From: Hibiscus mutabilis
Lineage: Eukaryota > Streptophyta > Magnoliopsida > Malvales > Malvaceae
Direction: 5' to 3'
Assembly (NCBI GenBank): GCA_019671005.1
Contig: CM033714.1
Location: 55,599,741-55,663,740, forward strand
Length of the DNA: 64,000 nt
The notes under the pieces were generated by a model. It was not told the origin of the DNA and ran no database searches. It saw nothing but the letters and a program-made list of their open reading frames with translations. Both the position numbers and the translations under genes were made by a program. This document shows positions 8,950 to 20,464 of this stretch, piece by piece (within the stretch, counting starts at the first letter, position 1; each line of letters begins with the position of its first letter).

Positions 8950-9420
8950 GCACACTAGGTAAGCCGAATTAAAGTTCAACTTGTAAGACCATAGCGGCAA
9001 AGATTGAGGTCGGTTTCTTGTCAATTAGAAGGAATGATTCCTTTCCTAAACCCCAGAGATAAAGTCTCCTATTTTGGCAATCTACCCATGCTTCATGCTT
9101 GCTTAACCAATCTAGTCCTTGTACTAGATCAAACTCACAAGTCGGCAAGACATATAGATCAAGAAGAAAGGGTACATTTCGAATGAATAGGGGACAATTT
9201 CTATAGATAAGGCTTATGTTTGTAATCCCCCCTATTGGGTTCGAAACTACAAGGCTTTGTTTTACAATTTTAGGTTTTAACTTCAATTTTGCAATCAAAG
9301 ATGAGTATACAAATGAATGTGTGGATCTCGAGTCTATTAAAGCATAAAAATGAGTTGAATTTAGCTTAGCTGTACCTGCTATGACATCGGGTGATTCTTC
9401 ATTTTGTTTTTCCTAGATAT
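8950..9420 (-). pseudogene. Aspartic protease of element A
   Basis: In minus order the active-site region reads YALIDSRSTHSF (about 9345-9310), where retroviral-type proteases have D-S/T-G; the Gly is Arg here. It continues to the second half (FDLVQGLDWLSKHEAWVDC, near 9130-9070). Element T has the same Gly-to-Arg change. The frame is open from 9298 to 8969. Confidence 0.8.
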
Positions 9421-9429
9421 GATAGATTC

Positions 9430-10690
9430 AAGCAGGAGCCCGAGATTCATGGTGAGTAAGGGTGTTCGAATGCTGTCATTTGCCTTTCCCCTGATTTCCA
9501 GACTGAGCTTGTCTAGGACCTTTGTTTCGAATGGAAGGAGCTAAGCTAGCATTTGCAGGAGTTCTATTCGGAACCTTGTTATGATTCTGAGGATAATCCC
9601 TAATATAGTGATCGGAGGCTCCACATAAGAAACATAGATTCGGTTGAGTTCTACATTGGCCAGTGTGGTGCTTCTGGCATAACTTGCAAGTAGGATATTG
9701 AGCAGTTTTACCAGAATTCCCCGTACTATCAACAGAGATGATCGACGCTGAAGGCTTGGATACCGATTAGGGTCTCGGTATGTAGTTGCTCTTCTGAACA
9801 AGAGTGCAATTCGAAGAGTGTTCTTTGGAGTGTTTAGACTTCTTTGACAGATAGTGAGGCTTGTCATCATTCCTGGATTGTTTTTCTTTACAGGAGTTAC
9901 CACTTTTGCATTTCTTAGAGGCCTTCATCTTTGCCTCGATTGCAATAGTTCGGTTCACCAAATTTTGGAAGTCAATGATACCCATAGCAGTGAATATTGG
10001 ACTCAGTACATCATTCAGTCCATTGGTAAAACATCCTACACTTGTCAGCATCAGTCTTGATGTATTCCGACCCATACTTGCAATACTTGCAGAAATCGCT
10101 CGCATACTGTTCAATGGGTCAGCCACCTTGCTTGAGATACAAGAAACACTTATGACACTCGGCCAAGTATTGTTCACTAATGTATTTCTTCCTAAATTCT
10201 TCGAGGAAGAATTTCCAAGTTACAGCTTCAGCAGGAGCAATCAGTGTAGTGGTTTCCCACCAACTCAAAGCTTCGTCTGCCAATAGAGCTATGGCACATT
10301 CGAGTTTTTGTTCATTAGAAAAAGACAGTTGTTTGGTCATGATTTGAGTAGTGGCCTCTAACCAATACTCAGCTACTTCGAGATTGGCTTCATCAGTGCC
10401 AGTGAAAGTATAGGCCCGGTGTTGAGCCAGCTTGTCAATTAGGGCTCTATTTGGCACATCAACAGGAGGAGGAATAGGATGGTCTCGTTTCAAAGTAGTT
10501 ATAAGATTATTGAACAACTTCTTCATGCTCGGGAGACATTCCTATTGCACAGGATTTATAGCAGGAGCTTCCTATTGAGCAACAACTTGGGCTCGGGGTT
10601 GAGCTTGTTATTGTGGAGGATTCTGCTCCATCCTCACACTATCTTCTTCATTTGAGGAGCCTTCAGGACTTTCATCGTCCCGATCGAGCC
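9430..10690 (-). pseudogene. Gag of element A with two zinc knuckles
   Basis: The open frame 10526-10119 holds the Retrotrans_gag core: APIDKLAQHR-like start, ANLEVAEYWLEATTQIM, LECAIALLADEALSWW and EFRKKYISEQYLAECHKCFL. After a frameshift the basic linker follows (about 9960-9780). The nucleocapsid has two knuckles around 9700-9610: CKLCQKHHTGQC and CFLCGASDHYIRDYP, the second lacking its final Cys. This paired-knuckle pattern is usual in Tekay-type chromoviruses. Acidic and Gln/Pro-rich codons extend upstream to about 10690. Confidence 0.8.
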
Positions 10691-10837
10691 TTGTTTCACA
10701 TATTCTACGTTCAAATAGAACAATTAGGAATTCGGTTTAGTTAAGAAAAGACACAAGCTATACAATACAAGTCTCCTAGGTGTCACAAGTATCCTATATG
10801 ATGCAAGAGAGCCCGGTTTAGTCCTAGAACCGACTAA

Positions 10838-10858
10838 AAAGCTTTGATTACGAATAAA
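10838..10858 (-). promoter_or_regulatory. Degenerate primer-binding site of element A
   Basis: Inside the LTR end the minus strand reads TTCGTAATCAAAGC, which resembles the initiator-Met tRNA site TGGTATCAGAGC with several changes. Element T has an equally altered site at 40996-41009. Position supports the call; sequence match is weak. Confidence 0.45.
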
Positions 10859-13800
10859 TATAACACCCCTACCCCGAGTTAGTAGCAAATCGGTTCAGGA
10901 ACGTTACCAAGAAACATTACAAGCAAGAACGAGGCAAGAATAGGATAACTCATCCCTATTATATGTGTTACTTAACTAGTAAGCAACCAAGCATACTTAA
11001 CATATCAAGCAAGCAATCTCATATTTTGTTTACAAGTCATTATAGGTTACTACTTCAGCAATTCAATTAACTTCATCATACTACTATCATTCGAATGGCC
11101 TAAGTATGCAAACATTCTTTCATTTCATTTCATTGTTCCTTAGGTTGATACATGTAATATTTCATACCTAAATTACTAAACATGATCATTTGAACACACA
11201 ATTGCATGTATCTTGTCTCCAAACAACTATACCATTCGGCATTCACCATACAAACACATAAAAACACCTACAACATGGTATATTCACACAAGTGACTATA
11301 TAATTTCGCAAGGCATTCGAATGGCACAATAAGCTAGATCAATCACTTTGAACATTCCATATATATTCACATATACGCAGCAACTACTTTTACATTACAT
11401 ATAATTTGAGTTCAATACATACATAAGTCTTAACAACTATGTACTTAACATGGAAGGCCCATATAAGAGCATATATATACAAGTATTCGAAACATCAAGT
11501 AGTCATGTTCATGCATATATACAATCTTCCCAAAACAAATAAGATGCATGGTCTAGTCCTAGCTACATGTATATGTCTAGGTGCCACCAACTAGGAGAAA
11601 TACAAAACAAGTATGAACCATACTTTAGCTATGCTTGTGTCTTGCTTCGAGCTCAAGAAATCAGGCTTCAAGATCAAGCAACAATCGAATCCTTTATCCT
11701 ATAGTTGGGAAGAATGAAAACAAGAGTGATAAGTACAAGAAAGTACTTAGTGAGGTAGTAACTAGTTCTAACCAATTGTTATATCAAGTTACGTGTCAAT
11801 TAGACAGGAATGATCCTAGCTAAGGATTGCAAGGCATTCAAATAGTATAAGAAGCAAGAGACAATAATTCATGCTTACATAACAAGAAATCAATAAATTC
11901 ATGCTTACATAATAAGTAATCAAGCAATCCATACTTATTAGCTCATTTATTATCTTTTATCACAATCCTTGGTTCATAGTTTGTCTAGGTAATCGAGTCT
12001 CCAACCAACTGTCGCCACAAGATGTACCGTAGTACTGGTCAACCCTCTTATTATCGCAAAAGACCACATACGTACCTTCCGTCTGTCGCCAATTAGGGGC
12101 CTTAGCCCTGGACCATAGTCCACCCTGACACAATGAGCTCTAGACTCTAAGGCATGCCCTTCTACCTATTCAACTAGCAACCAAGGTTGTTTGATTACAC
12201 TTCATTTATTCAAGGATTTCAAGCTTTTCAAGTTGAAGATCATGTATCAATCAAGTGTACAACTTCATGTCAAGCATTATCTTTATTTCAAGAGTCATTT
12301 CAAGTATTGCATGTCAAGTTATACATGCATTAAGCCCTTAGGCCATTAGAGCCATAACTCTTCATTTCAAGTGTTCATTGCATCATCTAGGCTAGCATTT
12401 CAAGCATTAAGTTTAAGCAATTGATCACAATACCATGTCATGCTTACAACCATCAATGTTACCATATATACATGCTAGCATTCTATTTATACAACACTTT
12501 AAGGATGTATAAGCTTATTTCATACTTCCCTTATTAGATCAAGATCATATTAAGTCAATTTTAACAATACAAGTATTTAGACATGCTTGCTTTTGTTAGG
12601 ACCTAGTCCTAACTCTAGAATAAACTACACTCACAATACTCCCCAAGCTAGCTAGAATTGAAAGACTAATCCCTTTTACTTGTCCCTTGAATGTTCAACT
12701 TTAGATCATTCTCCAAAGTCCTCTCCTTGCTCTAATAAACCACATAGATAGAACAAGGTCAAAACATGTAATAAAAAAATCATTCAATATGGCATCAAGG
12801 TTAATACATTATATATACAAATAGCATCTTATGTACACACCTTAATGCACATTACCAAACTGCCTACATTCCATATTAAGGCAAAACAGGACAGTAATTA
12901 AATTGTCCCAAAACTGCCACATTTACCTAAACTGCTGCTACCAGGCAGCATGTACTCTACTCACTTAAACATGCGTAACTTTCATTTCATACGACAGAAA
13001 GATAACTTAATTTTCTTTTTAACCATATAGGTCCTACATTTTAATCCTTTGTCAATTAATACAGTTTGTAGCTTAAAGACAGGGCAATTTATAACACTGG
13101 ACAGTTTGCACTGTCCCTAGTGTTTATTCTCTACAATTCATTCTACAATTCATAATTCAGTTATGTTTTCTCTTAATGAATTTAGACATGTTAAGGAACT
13201 ATCCAAATAAATTTGAGCCTTAAATTCCATTTATAGAATTTATGGTGATTTTTCAAAGTTACTGCCCATAATAAAGTATTCTGGGCAGATTACACTAGGT
13301 TAAGCTTCTAGCTTCATAATTCATCTAAACAAGATTCTAACATTGTAATTCAACTTATTTTTATGTTCTTACATGTCGAGGTCAGTCTAATTCACCTATC
13401 AATGTGCTTAAAATAGGGCATTATAGTACTATGTTCAATTTGATCCATTTGATCAACAACATTCCTCGAACTCACCATTTGAGCAATCCATTACCTAGAT
13501 TTAACTAATCCAATTATATGCATTCAATTTCCAGCAAGATATTTACTCTATTCAAGTCTCAATTCATCTAACAATGTGATCAAAATAGGGCAGCATATAC
13601 CATCAAGCATGTTTACACATTTTCAACTAGCAAAACAGTCCCTAATCAAAACTAGTTTCAACTATGATCCCTATCTTCAATTTCCAGCAACCATACACAT
13701 TCTCCTTAGCAATTTGACTACTAACACTCACAATTTCAAGGATCATTAGAAGCTAACATCATCTTAACATGCTTAACAATCATCCTATTCAAATTAGGCA

Positions 13801-14047
13801 ACAAGAACATAACTAATTCAAGATTCAAGCATGTAATTGAAGTGAGGAATCAAGCAATTTACCTTTTCCTAAGCTAATTTGATCAAAGCTCAACTAGAAA
13901 CATGAATTGAATATGGTCTACAAAGTTTTTTCTCCTTCTTTCTCTCTCAACATTTGAGTTACTTATTCTTGCCTCGTTCTTGCTTGTAATGTTGCTTGGT
14001 AACGCTCCCGAACTAGTTTGCTACTAACTCGGGGTAGGGTTGTTACA
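10859..14047 (-). repeat. 5' LTR of element A (family B) with long inverted ends
   Basis: The left edge (10859 onward) matches, in reverse, the 3' end of LTR-B copies at 49978 and 51717. The right edge should be the LTR-B 5' end (TGTAACACCCTAAAC...), but instead the last ~85-92 bp are an inverted copy of the left edge. The first ~290 bp of a normal LTR-B are missing. Inside are sequences shared with the solo LTRs, such as the CACTGTCC-type motif, TTCATGCTTACATAA repeats near 11870-11930, and blocks around 12060-12160. No gene is present in this 3.2-kb stretch. Confidence 0.75.
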
Positions 14048-15316
14048 TTACCAATGATTGGGTTGTGATGGTACCCGGTTGTGATCGTACCTTAATTCTG
14101 GTTGAGATAGTATGAAGTGTTGAGAGGACGCTTGTTCAATCCATGTATCTATTGCAACATTTTGTAAAGTGGAACTTGGTTTGTGATCACTTGAAAGCCA
14201 ATATAATTGATAATGCATCATGTTGATGGATTATGTTGTATAATGTTGGTTTATACATGTTTACTCTTTAAGCCTTGCATAAGGGTTGTTATGCATGGGA
14301 AAGCTTAAATAGAGGGGTTTTACTATTAATCCATGATACATGTCGTATATGGTTAATATGCATGTTTGGGTAATGTTAAGTATCCGGTTTTGCAAGGCAA
14401 GATGTTTTGAAAGATGTTCTAAATGATGATTTCATTGTGAGTTGGAAAACCGATTTTAAATGCATTGATGGTGTTTTATTTTGAGCACTCCTCACTAAGC
14501 CTAGCGTGCTTACGCTCTCTTTGACCATCAGTGCAGATAATTAAGGGTTGGAGGCAGCAAGCAAGCAAGGGGAAATCCAAGGACTTTAACTATTTGAAAG
14601 TATGGTTTTTGAAGTAGTGTAGTACTAATAAAGGCAATAGGGTTCATTATTGTTTGGGAAGGTTATTTGCTAACCTCCAGATATGTGCAAGTTTGTATTG
14701 TTAGTTTAGTGGTGTACATGTTTATGGTTTGTAAAATCATGTTTGAACCCATAATTGTATGAAAAATAAGCAAAATTTGTCATTACAAGTTTGAGGGTAC
14801 TGATAAGTGGAGCCTCGTATTGGTATAGGTAAGCTAGAAATAGGCTAGGGGATTGGTAAATGGGAGGTCGTATTGGTACAGGCTCAAGGTATTTACAAAG
14901 GGTACCTATACGTGTTCAAGCATATCGCTACATGTTTTAGCTACTGGAATCCATGGTTTTGCAAATGCCCGCGTACCTATACGCCTAGGACTGTACCACT
15001 ATGACCTAGTTGGAATGAAGCCTTGTATCGATACATTGGTAACCCAAATTTTAACTAAGTCCTTGTAATTTTCCAAATTACGTTTTTGTGTCTAAAGTGC
15101 GTATTTGTGTAAACGGTTGCCTTTCTGTTGTCCATTCCTTCAAGATTTCATCCGCTACCAGCATGTTCACCCTAGGTTAATATGTGCATCTAGATAAAAT
15201 AAAAAAAATAATAATAAGGACCTAAACTTGTGTAATCATTCTCGGGTTTGTTTCGGCAAACCCAATGTAGCTTACTCGGTTTGTTCAGGCATCTAGGCCA
15301 GGTCGAGGGGGTTACA
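14048..15316 (+). repeat. LTR-C, 3' part, plus orientation
   Basis: This stretch is the reverse complement of about 18656-17491, at roughly 80-88 % identity by eye. It ends GAGGGGGTTACA at 15316. The 5' part is absent because element A's LTR abuts at 14047. It carries several forms of the family's private word, for example GTACCTATACG and TGTATCGATACA between 14815 and 15030. No primer-binding site follows, so it is a fragment rather than the 5' LTR of a visible element. Confidence 0.8.
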
Positions 15317-15747
15317 CTTTTCAGCAAAGTTTCCAAGAGGGACATATTCCCATGCTTGAATATCTCGAGCGCTCCAATCATACAACAAGAGAAGTATAAA
15401 ATAGCATCTACATCCTCATTAACTTCCATGGCTTCCCTTAATTCATTCCGCGGACCAATTATAGTTTCCATTTCAAGTTGAAAATATATCTTCAATGAAG
15501 GTCCAAAATATGGTGGAGATTGACCAATTGAAAGTCCTTGACCCCTTGGCCTATTGGAGTATGTTCCAAAGCTGACAGTAGATGATGCTCTCCCATGATA
15601 GGCAATAAGAAGATGGAACCAATTTTGTGGAATAACATTTTGACTTCTGCATAATATGGTCCCACAATTCTTTACATGGTGCATGGACGAATAGAAGATT
15701 GTATCATCTTCAATTTCTAAAGGAATGATAAATTCTACATTTTTCAT
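15317..15747 (-). pseudogene. Coding-like sequence of unknown origin fused to the MATE fragment
   Basis: The minus-strand open frame that starts in the MATE fragment continues for about 140 codons with ordinary protein-like composition (WFHLLIAYHGRASSTVSFG, then FQLEMETIIGPRNELREAME and ILYFSCCMIGALEIFKHGN). It does not resemble the next MATE transmembrane segment, and I do not recognise a family. It may be a second captured exon, retained intron or chance. The last part of the frame (below 15316) is LTR-C read backwards and is not part of it. Confidence 0.4.
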
Positions 15748-16215
15748 CGATAAGCTAACAAATATAAGATCTCGTCTTGTGAACAATATTCCCTCAAAGC
15801 TGTCAGGAGTTGGTGCTGCAGCGAGTGTGATAAAGTATGGTGCCAGCAATTTGCACATCTCTTATATGACCTTATAGTCAAATGTGAAGATATTGGAAAA
15901 CCATCGAGGAACTTATATTCCAACCATAGCCAATACTAGTGTGAGGCTAGCTCTAATAGTGACAAGCAACTTTAGAAGCATTCGAGCCTTTGATAAATTT
16001 ATATTGATTTCATGTTGCAATTTCGGCATAAAATGACTGTGCATTTTGGGATATAGGCTTGCCCCATATGGTGCACGTGCAGTAGGTTTAGACCATGACC
16101 TTATGAGCAGCCACGATGTGTGTGCCCATACTTGTCGCAAAATAGACAAAGAGAGCATAAAAAGCTACATCTTCTTGTTCATGTTGCTGGAAAGAAGCCT
16201 TGCAATTCTCAAAGA
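15748..16215 (-). pseudogene. MATE transporter fragment (DETOXIFICATION 46 / EDS5-like), intronless
   Basis: The minus strand codes VYFATSMGTHIVAAHKVM (about 16180-16090), then TYCTCTIWGKPISQNAQSF, then after a +1 shift LSKARMLLKLLVTI, and LLAPYFITLAAAPTPDSFEG to FVSLSM (about 15860-15748). Order, spacing and residues match the middle of plastid-type plant MATE carriers (DTX45/46 and EDS5), which in intact form export or move small organic molecules across membranes. About 150 codons are colinear with no intron. One frameshift and several stops (for example right after KVMV) show it is dead. It is not part of any known retrotransposon and was probably captured from a host transcript. Confidence 0.8.
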
Positions 16216-17490
16216 ACCTTTCTATGACAAGTTCAAGGACAAATTTTCTCCTATGATCAAAAATAATGACATGGTTCTTGGTTGCATCACTTATCAAACA
16301 CTTAGTATCATTAACCCCAACATAAGATGACATCATCTTGTTACCTTGATTGTTGACATGTATCTCTTTCCGATCATTTTATCTAACACCAGCCCAAAAG
16401 TAAAAGGTTTCGAGATCTCTTTCACAAGAGAAAACAATAGCTATAAATGCAACAACAGATAAATATTTTGCTAACTTATACGTACTAATATTCTTCGTAA
16501 AACCTACCACCTGCTTCAGAAGAAACAGACCCAAGTGACGGATGTCATATTGATTCACCGAATTAAATCTAGATTTAATCTACAAAATTACAAATATTTT
16601 TTAATTTTTTTTCAAACTCTAGATGCATCATATAGTCCTATGTGTTTTAATTAGGCTACTATTCAAATTAAGCACTTAATTCAACATATACGATTTTAGG
16701 GACTAAAATGCAAGTATTACACCCTCGTAAAATCAACAAAATCAATTTGAAAGTTCATTTATTTCAATAATACATGTCAAATTTCAGGTCAAACGGACAT
16801 CATTTACTCACTCAATTCATGCATGAACATACGGTGACCAATTTGCAACGAGTCTAAAACTTGAAAAGCACAATTAACTAAAATATCTAACCCCCATACT
16901 GGTACCCAAAGGGTCCATACCAATACTCAGACTCAATTCTAGTAGCCAAATCCTGTACCAAAATGCAACATACCATATCAGTTCATTGGGGTCTGTACCG
17001 ATTCCCTAGCAGGGTGTACTGGTACGCCCTGCCTTTTATGCCTAAAAATTGTCCTCGAGTACTAGTACGAACATACCCATACCGGTAAGGATAGCCCTAT
17101 ATTACATATTCAAATTTGCAATACTGACTTCTAGTGTCCAAAAACACCCGCAAAAATCACCATCATACTTATATCACTAAACTAACATAAAGCACACTTG
17201 ATCGAGCACTCATATACCAAAAACCAATAGGTAAAACATCAAAACAGAGAATCTTTAGGAATGCTTCCTAATATTACATAAACACCAGAAGGTAAATAAC
17301 CAAAATACTCAATTATGCATTTATGGCTTAGGCATCCTACCAAAATAACACTATAGGCATTTCAAAACTTATACAACATGCTTGAACCATCAAAATCAAC
17401 TAAATGCCATTAGGCTTCTTATGTCATCCATTTCAATGATAAGCATATATCAATGACCATGGCGTCACAAGAATCATTAACCACTAACTC
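16216..17490. other. Unassigned sequence with LTR-C-like debris
   Basis: No gene is supported. From 16216 to about 16560 the sequence may extend the MATE fragment upstream but has no convincing residues. From about 16690 it has text similar to LTR-C (the 'tttagggac' block and repeated words such as TGTACCGATTCC, TACTGGTACGCC and CATACCGGTAAGG between 16890 and 17090), so it is probably a diverged partial copy of a related LTR. Confidence 0.4.
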
Positions 17491-20435
17491 TATAACCCCT
17501 TAGACCTGGCTTAGACGCCAGACCAAACCGAGCGAACTACATTGGGTTTTGTCGAAACAAAACTCGAATCGATTAACTAAACTTAGGTCCATTATCCCTT
17601 TTTATCTTATATAGATAAAACATTGCCTCCTAAAGTGAGCATGTTGGAAGTAGATGAAAACTCAATTAAATCCGGTGTCAATTCGACATTCAATTAAGCA
17701 AATTGCAATTTAGGGACCAAACTCATGCAATTGCATACATAAAAACCATGGACCAAAATGGAAGAATCTCAAACATAAACAGTCCATACCTACCATAACA
17801 GCTAGTTGTACCGATAGGTCCCAAGCAATATCGGTACGCAGGCTACATTAAGTAAAACCAGAATCCAATAGTTCAAAATCGTACCGATATAGCTCTTTGC
17901 GTATCGGTACGCCTTGTCAAATACACTGACCCGTACCAATACAGAGCCCCGTGTATCGGTATGCTTAGACTTGAAATGTCCAAATTTGCTGGTTTTTCAT
18001 TCGAACATAGATTCAAACATGCATTAATAGGTCATAAACATGTGTACCACTTATCTACAGATCAAACCAAACCAGAATATCTAGGAAACATGCTTAAAAC
18101 ACAACATCATGCTTCAATCATGAATCTAGACGCATGCTTCCTAAAACTCCGCAACAACATTATAAACATGCTCAAATAGGGAGTTCAGCAAACAAGGCTT
18201 AGTGAGGAGTGCTCGAACCACAACACCATTAATGCATTTAAAACCATTTTCGAACTCACATGAGTTAAACATTTTAAAACATCATGTCTTTCAAACTATG
18301 CACTTTAACATTTCCAAAACTTGCATATTAAACCATATGCAACATGTATCATGGATCAATAGCAAAATCCCATTTGCTACCCTGAATTTAAGCTTTCCAA
18401 TGCATAACAACCCATATGCAAGGCTTAAACAGTAAACATGTATAAATCAACATTGTACAACACAATCAATCAACATGATACATTATCAATTATATTGGCT
18501 TTCAAGTGATCATGAACCAAGTTCCACTTTATAAAACATTACATCGGATACACGGATTCAACAAGTGTCCTCTCAACACTTCATGCCATCTCAACCGGAA
18601 TTCAAGGTACAATAACAATCGGGTACAATCACAACCCAATCATTGGTTAGATACATAATTCACTAACGGGAGTTTTCGGTACCATATAACCCCTCAACCG
18701 TTAGGGTGCTCGTGGTGGAGCATTCGGTACATATAAACCCCTCAACACCCAAGGTGACTTTTTATAGTGCACTATCAATCCTATGGCTGACCAAATATAT
18801 CTGATAACATTGTAAACCATATCACTTGCCAATATAATTCATTATTAATCATGTACCTCTCTATTTTATAAGCAACAATCAAAACAATTTTTAATGCATT
18901 AACCATGCATTAACAAGTTTTCCGCATACTTAAATGGATCGTTTTCTCAATGCATGCATCATCAATATATGATCAAAAATAGTATAAAACATACCTTAAA
19001 ACATGCTTAAACAGTAGGTACCATGTAATCCAAAACAAGTGCATAAAAACAATTTCACCAAAGCACGACTATGGGAGAAATCTCATCATACTTACTTATG
19101 AGTTTAAACCAGCATTTCAAGCTAAATTTTAAACTCCCAAAATAACCTTTAAATCATTTCAAATCTGAATCTGCATTCTCACTCGCTGACTTCGTAAAAT
19201 CTCGTCCGTCGATGCAGATTACTCCTCCAAAGCTTCCGAAACGGTGCCACAAGCATGAGGATCAATCACCCCTAATTTAACCATACAAAAATAGGGGATT
19301 CAAAGCATCAAAATGCATTCAAAGACTCGGCAACATTAATCCCCAACAACACTATCCAAACACACTTCCACAACAACCGAAAATAATATCAAACTTCCTT
19401 CAAACTTAACCCAACCAAAACCTAAAGGTTTAACCCATCAATTATTTTCAATTTTACATCCAAAAACAACATATTATCATCCTTATACTTCTAGCATTCA
19501 TTAGAGAACCTAAACTAGCCAAAGCAGAACATTAGTAACCTAAGAAATTAGAGATTCACATAGTTTCGGGATTCCAATATTAAAACCAACTTATTAACAT
19601 TATAAACCATCAAAATCATGATTAAAATCAATCAAGAACTCATAAAAATAGATCCAAAACAAATATCACTTATCTCATCAAATAAACCTTGATTTAACCA
19701 GTTTCCACAATTAAATCATTAAAACTCATTAGAAAACAATAAACAAGGATCTAATACTTGGGAATTTCAATAAAGAACCATTCATTAGAGGAGAAAAATG
19801 AAACTTACCTCTAATGAATGAATTTCCTCTCAATTGGATGTTTTACTCTTGAAAAATAAAAGATAACAATGAGATTCTGGAAAACAAGATTGAAGAATCC
19901 ATTAGAAATCAAAGGTTTAAGAAATCAGGAACATTACCTCAAATCTTTGATGCAAAGGAAAGTGTTTGGCTGAAGAGAAGTTGGGAGAAAAGTTTGAGAA
20001 AGAAGTTACGTCAAAAATGTTTTTAGGAAAAGAACCACATTCCATTAATTAATTCCCTTTTAATTTCCTTGATGAAAACTCATTAAAAATAATCCAAATT
20101 AAGAGGAAAATCAGATTAAAAGCATTAGGTAAAATATCTCCTTAAAGATTCAAAGTTTTGATCCTTTTTCAAAACAGTCACTAAAACAGTTTTCAATCTT
20201 TACATTTTGGTCACTATCTCAAAATGTCCAATTTCCAAATTCCATTTTCCAAAATTGACTTTACTAAAAATATCCGTATATTAAATAATGATTTTTAGAT
20301 ACTTCTTCCATATTTTTCTTGCACCAAAAATATTTATTCCGATTTTAATCTTGAATTTGCCTTGAATCTCTAATACGGTGCATCGGACTATCTACTCATC
20401 CTAGAAACTCCCAGGACCAAAACTAGGGTGTTATA
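17491..20435 (-). repeat. 3' LTR of element C (LTR-C, 2945 bp)
   Basis: On the minus strand it starts TATAACACCCTAG (20435) and ends TAAGGGGTTATA (17491); both ends are one base off the canonical TG...CA. The word CGTACCGATACG or near matches recurs at 17810-17960 (for example GCGTATCGGTACGCC). The 3' half pairs with 14048-15316 in inverted orientation. Unsupported short ORFs occur; none is a gene. Confidence 0.8.
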
Positions 20436-20452
20436 ACTCTCCCCTACTTAGG
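20436..20452 (-). promoter_or_regulatory. Polypurine tract of element C
   Basis: The minus strand reads TAAGTAGGGGAGAG immediately before the LTR start. Position between the chromodomain stop and LTR supports the call. Confidence 0.65.
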
Positions 20453-20464
20453 AAATTTTATCCT

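Larger units (their letters stand above)
7272..14047 (-). mobile_element. Element A, Tekay/Del-like chromovirus, 3' half beyond the window
   Basis: Minus order is 5' LTR (14047-10859), degenerate primer-binding site, gag with two zinc knuckles, protease, RT, RNase H and the start of integrase. The gene stops at 7272 because Ath1 inserted there; the rest should lie beyond the left edge. The gag and protease sequences are close relatives of those of element T at 38155-46368, which ends in a chromodomain. Many stops and frameshifts show it is older than Ath1. Confidence 0.85.

Noticed and set aside
9861..10286. Plus-strand 141-codon open frame
   Set aside because: Antisense of element A gag; the minus strand has the gag core and zinc knuckles.
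10859..14047. Reading the inverted-ended block as a DNA transposon or large MITE
   Set aside because: Its body matches LTR-B copies and its left edge joins a primer-binding site and gag of element A; no transposase is present.
15190..15316. C-terminal part of the long minus-strand frame as part of a captured gene
   Set aside because: It is LTR-C read backwards, as the match with 17491-17620 shows.
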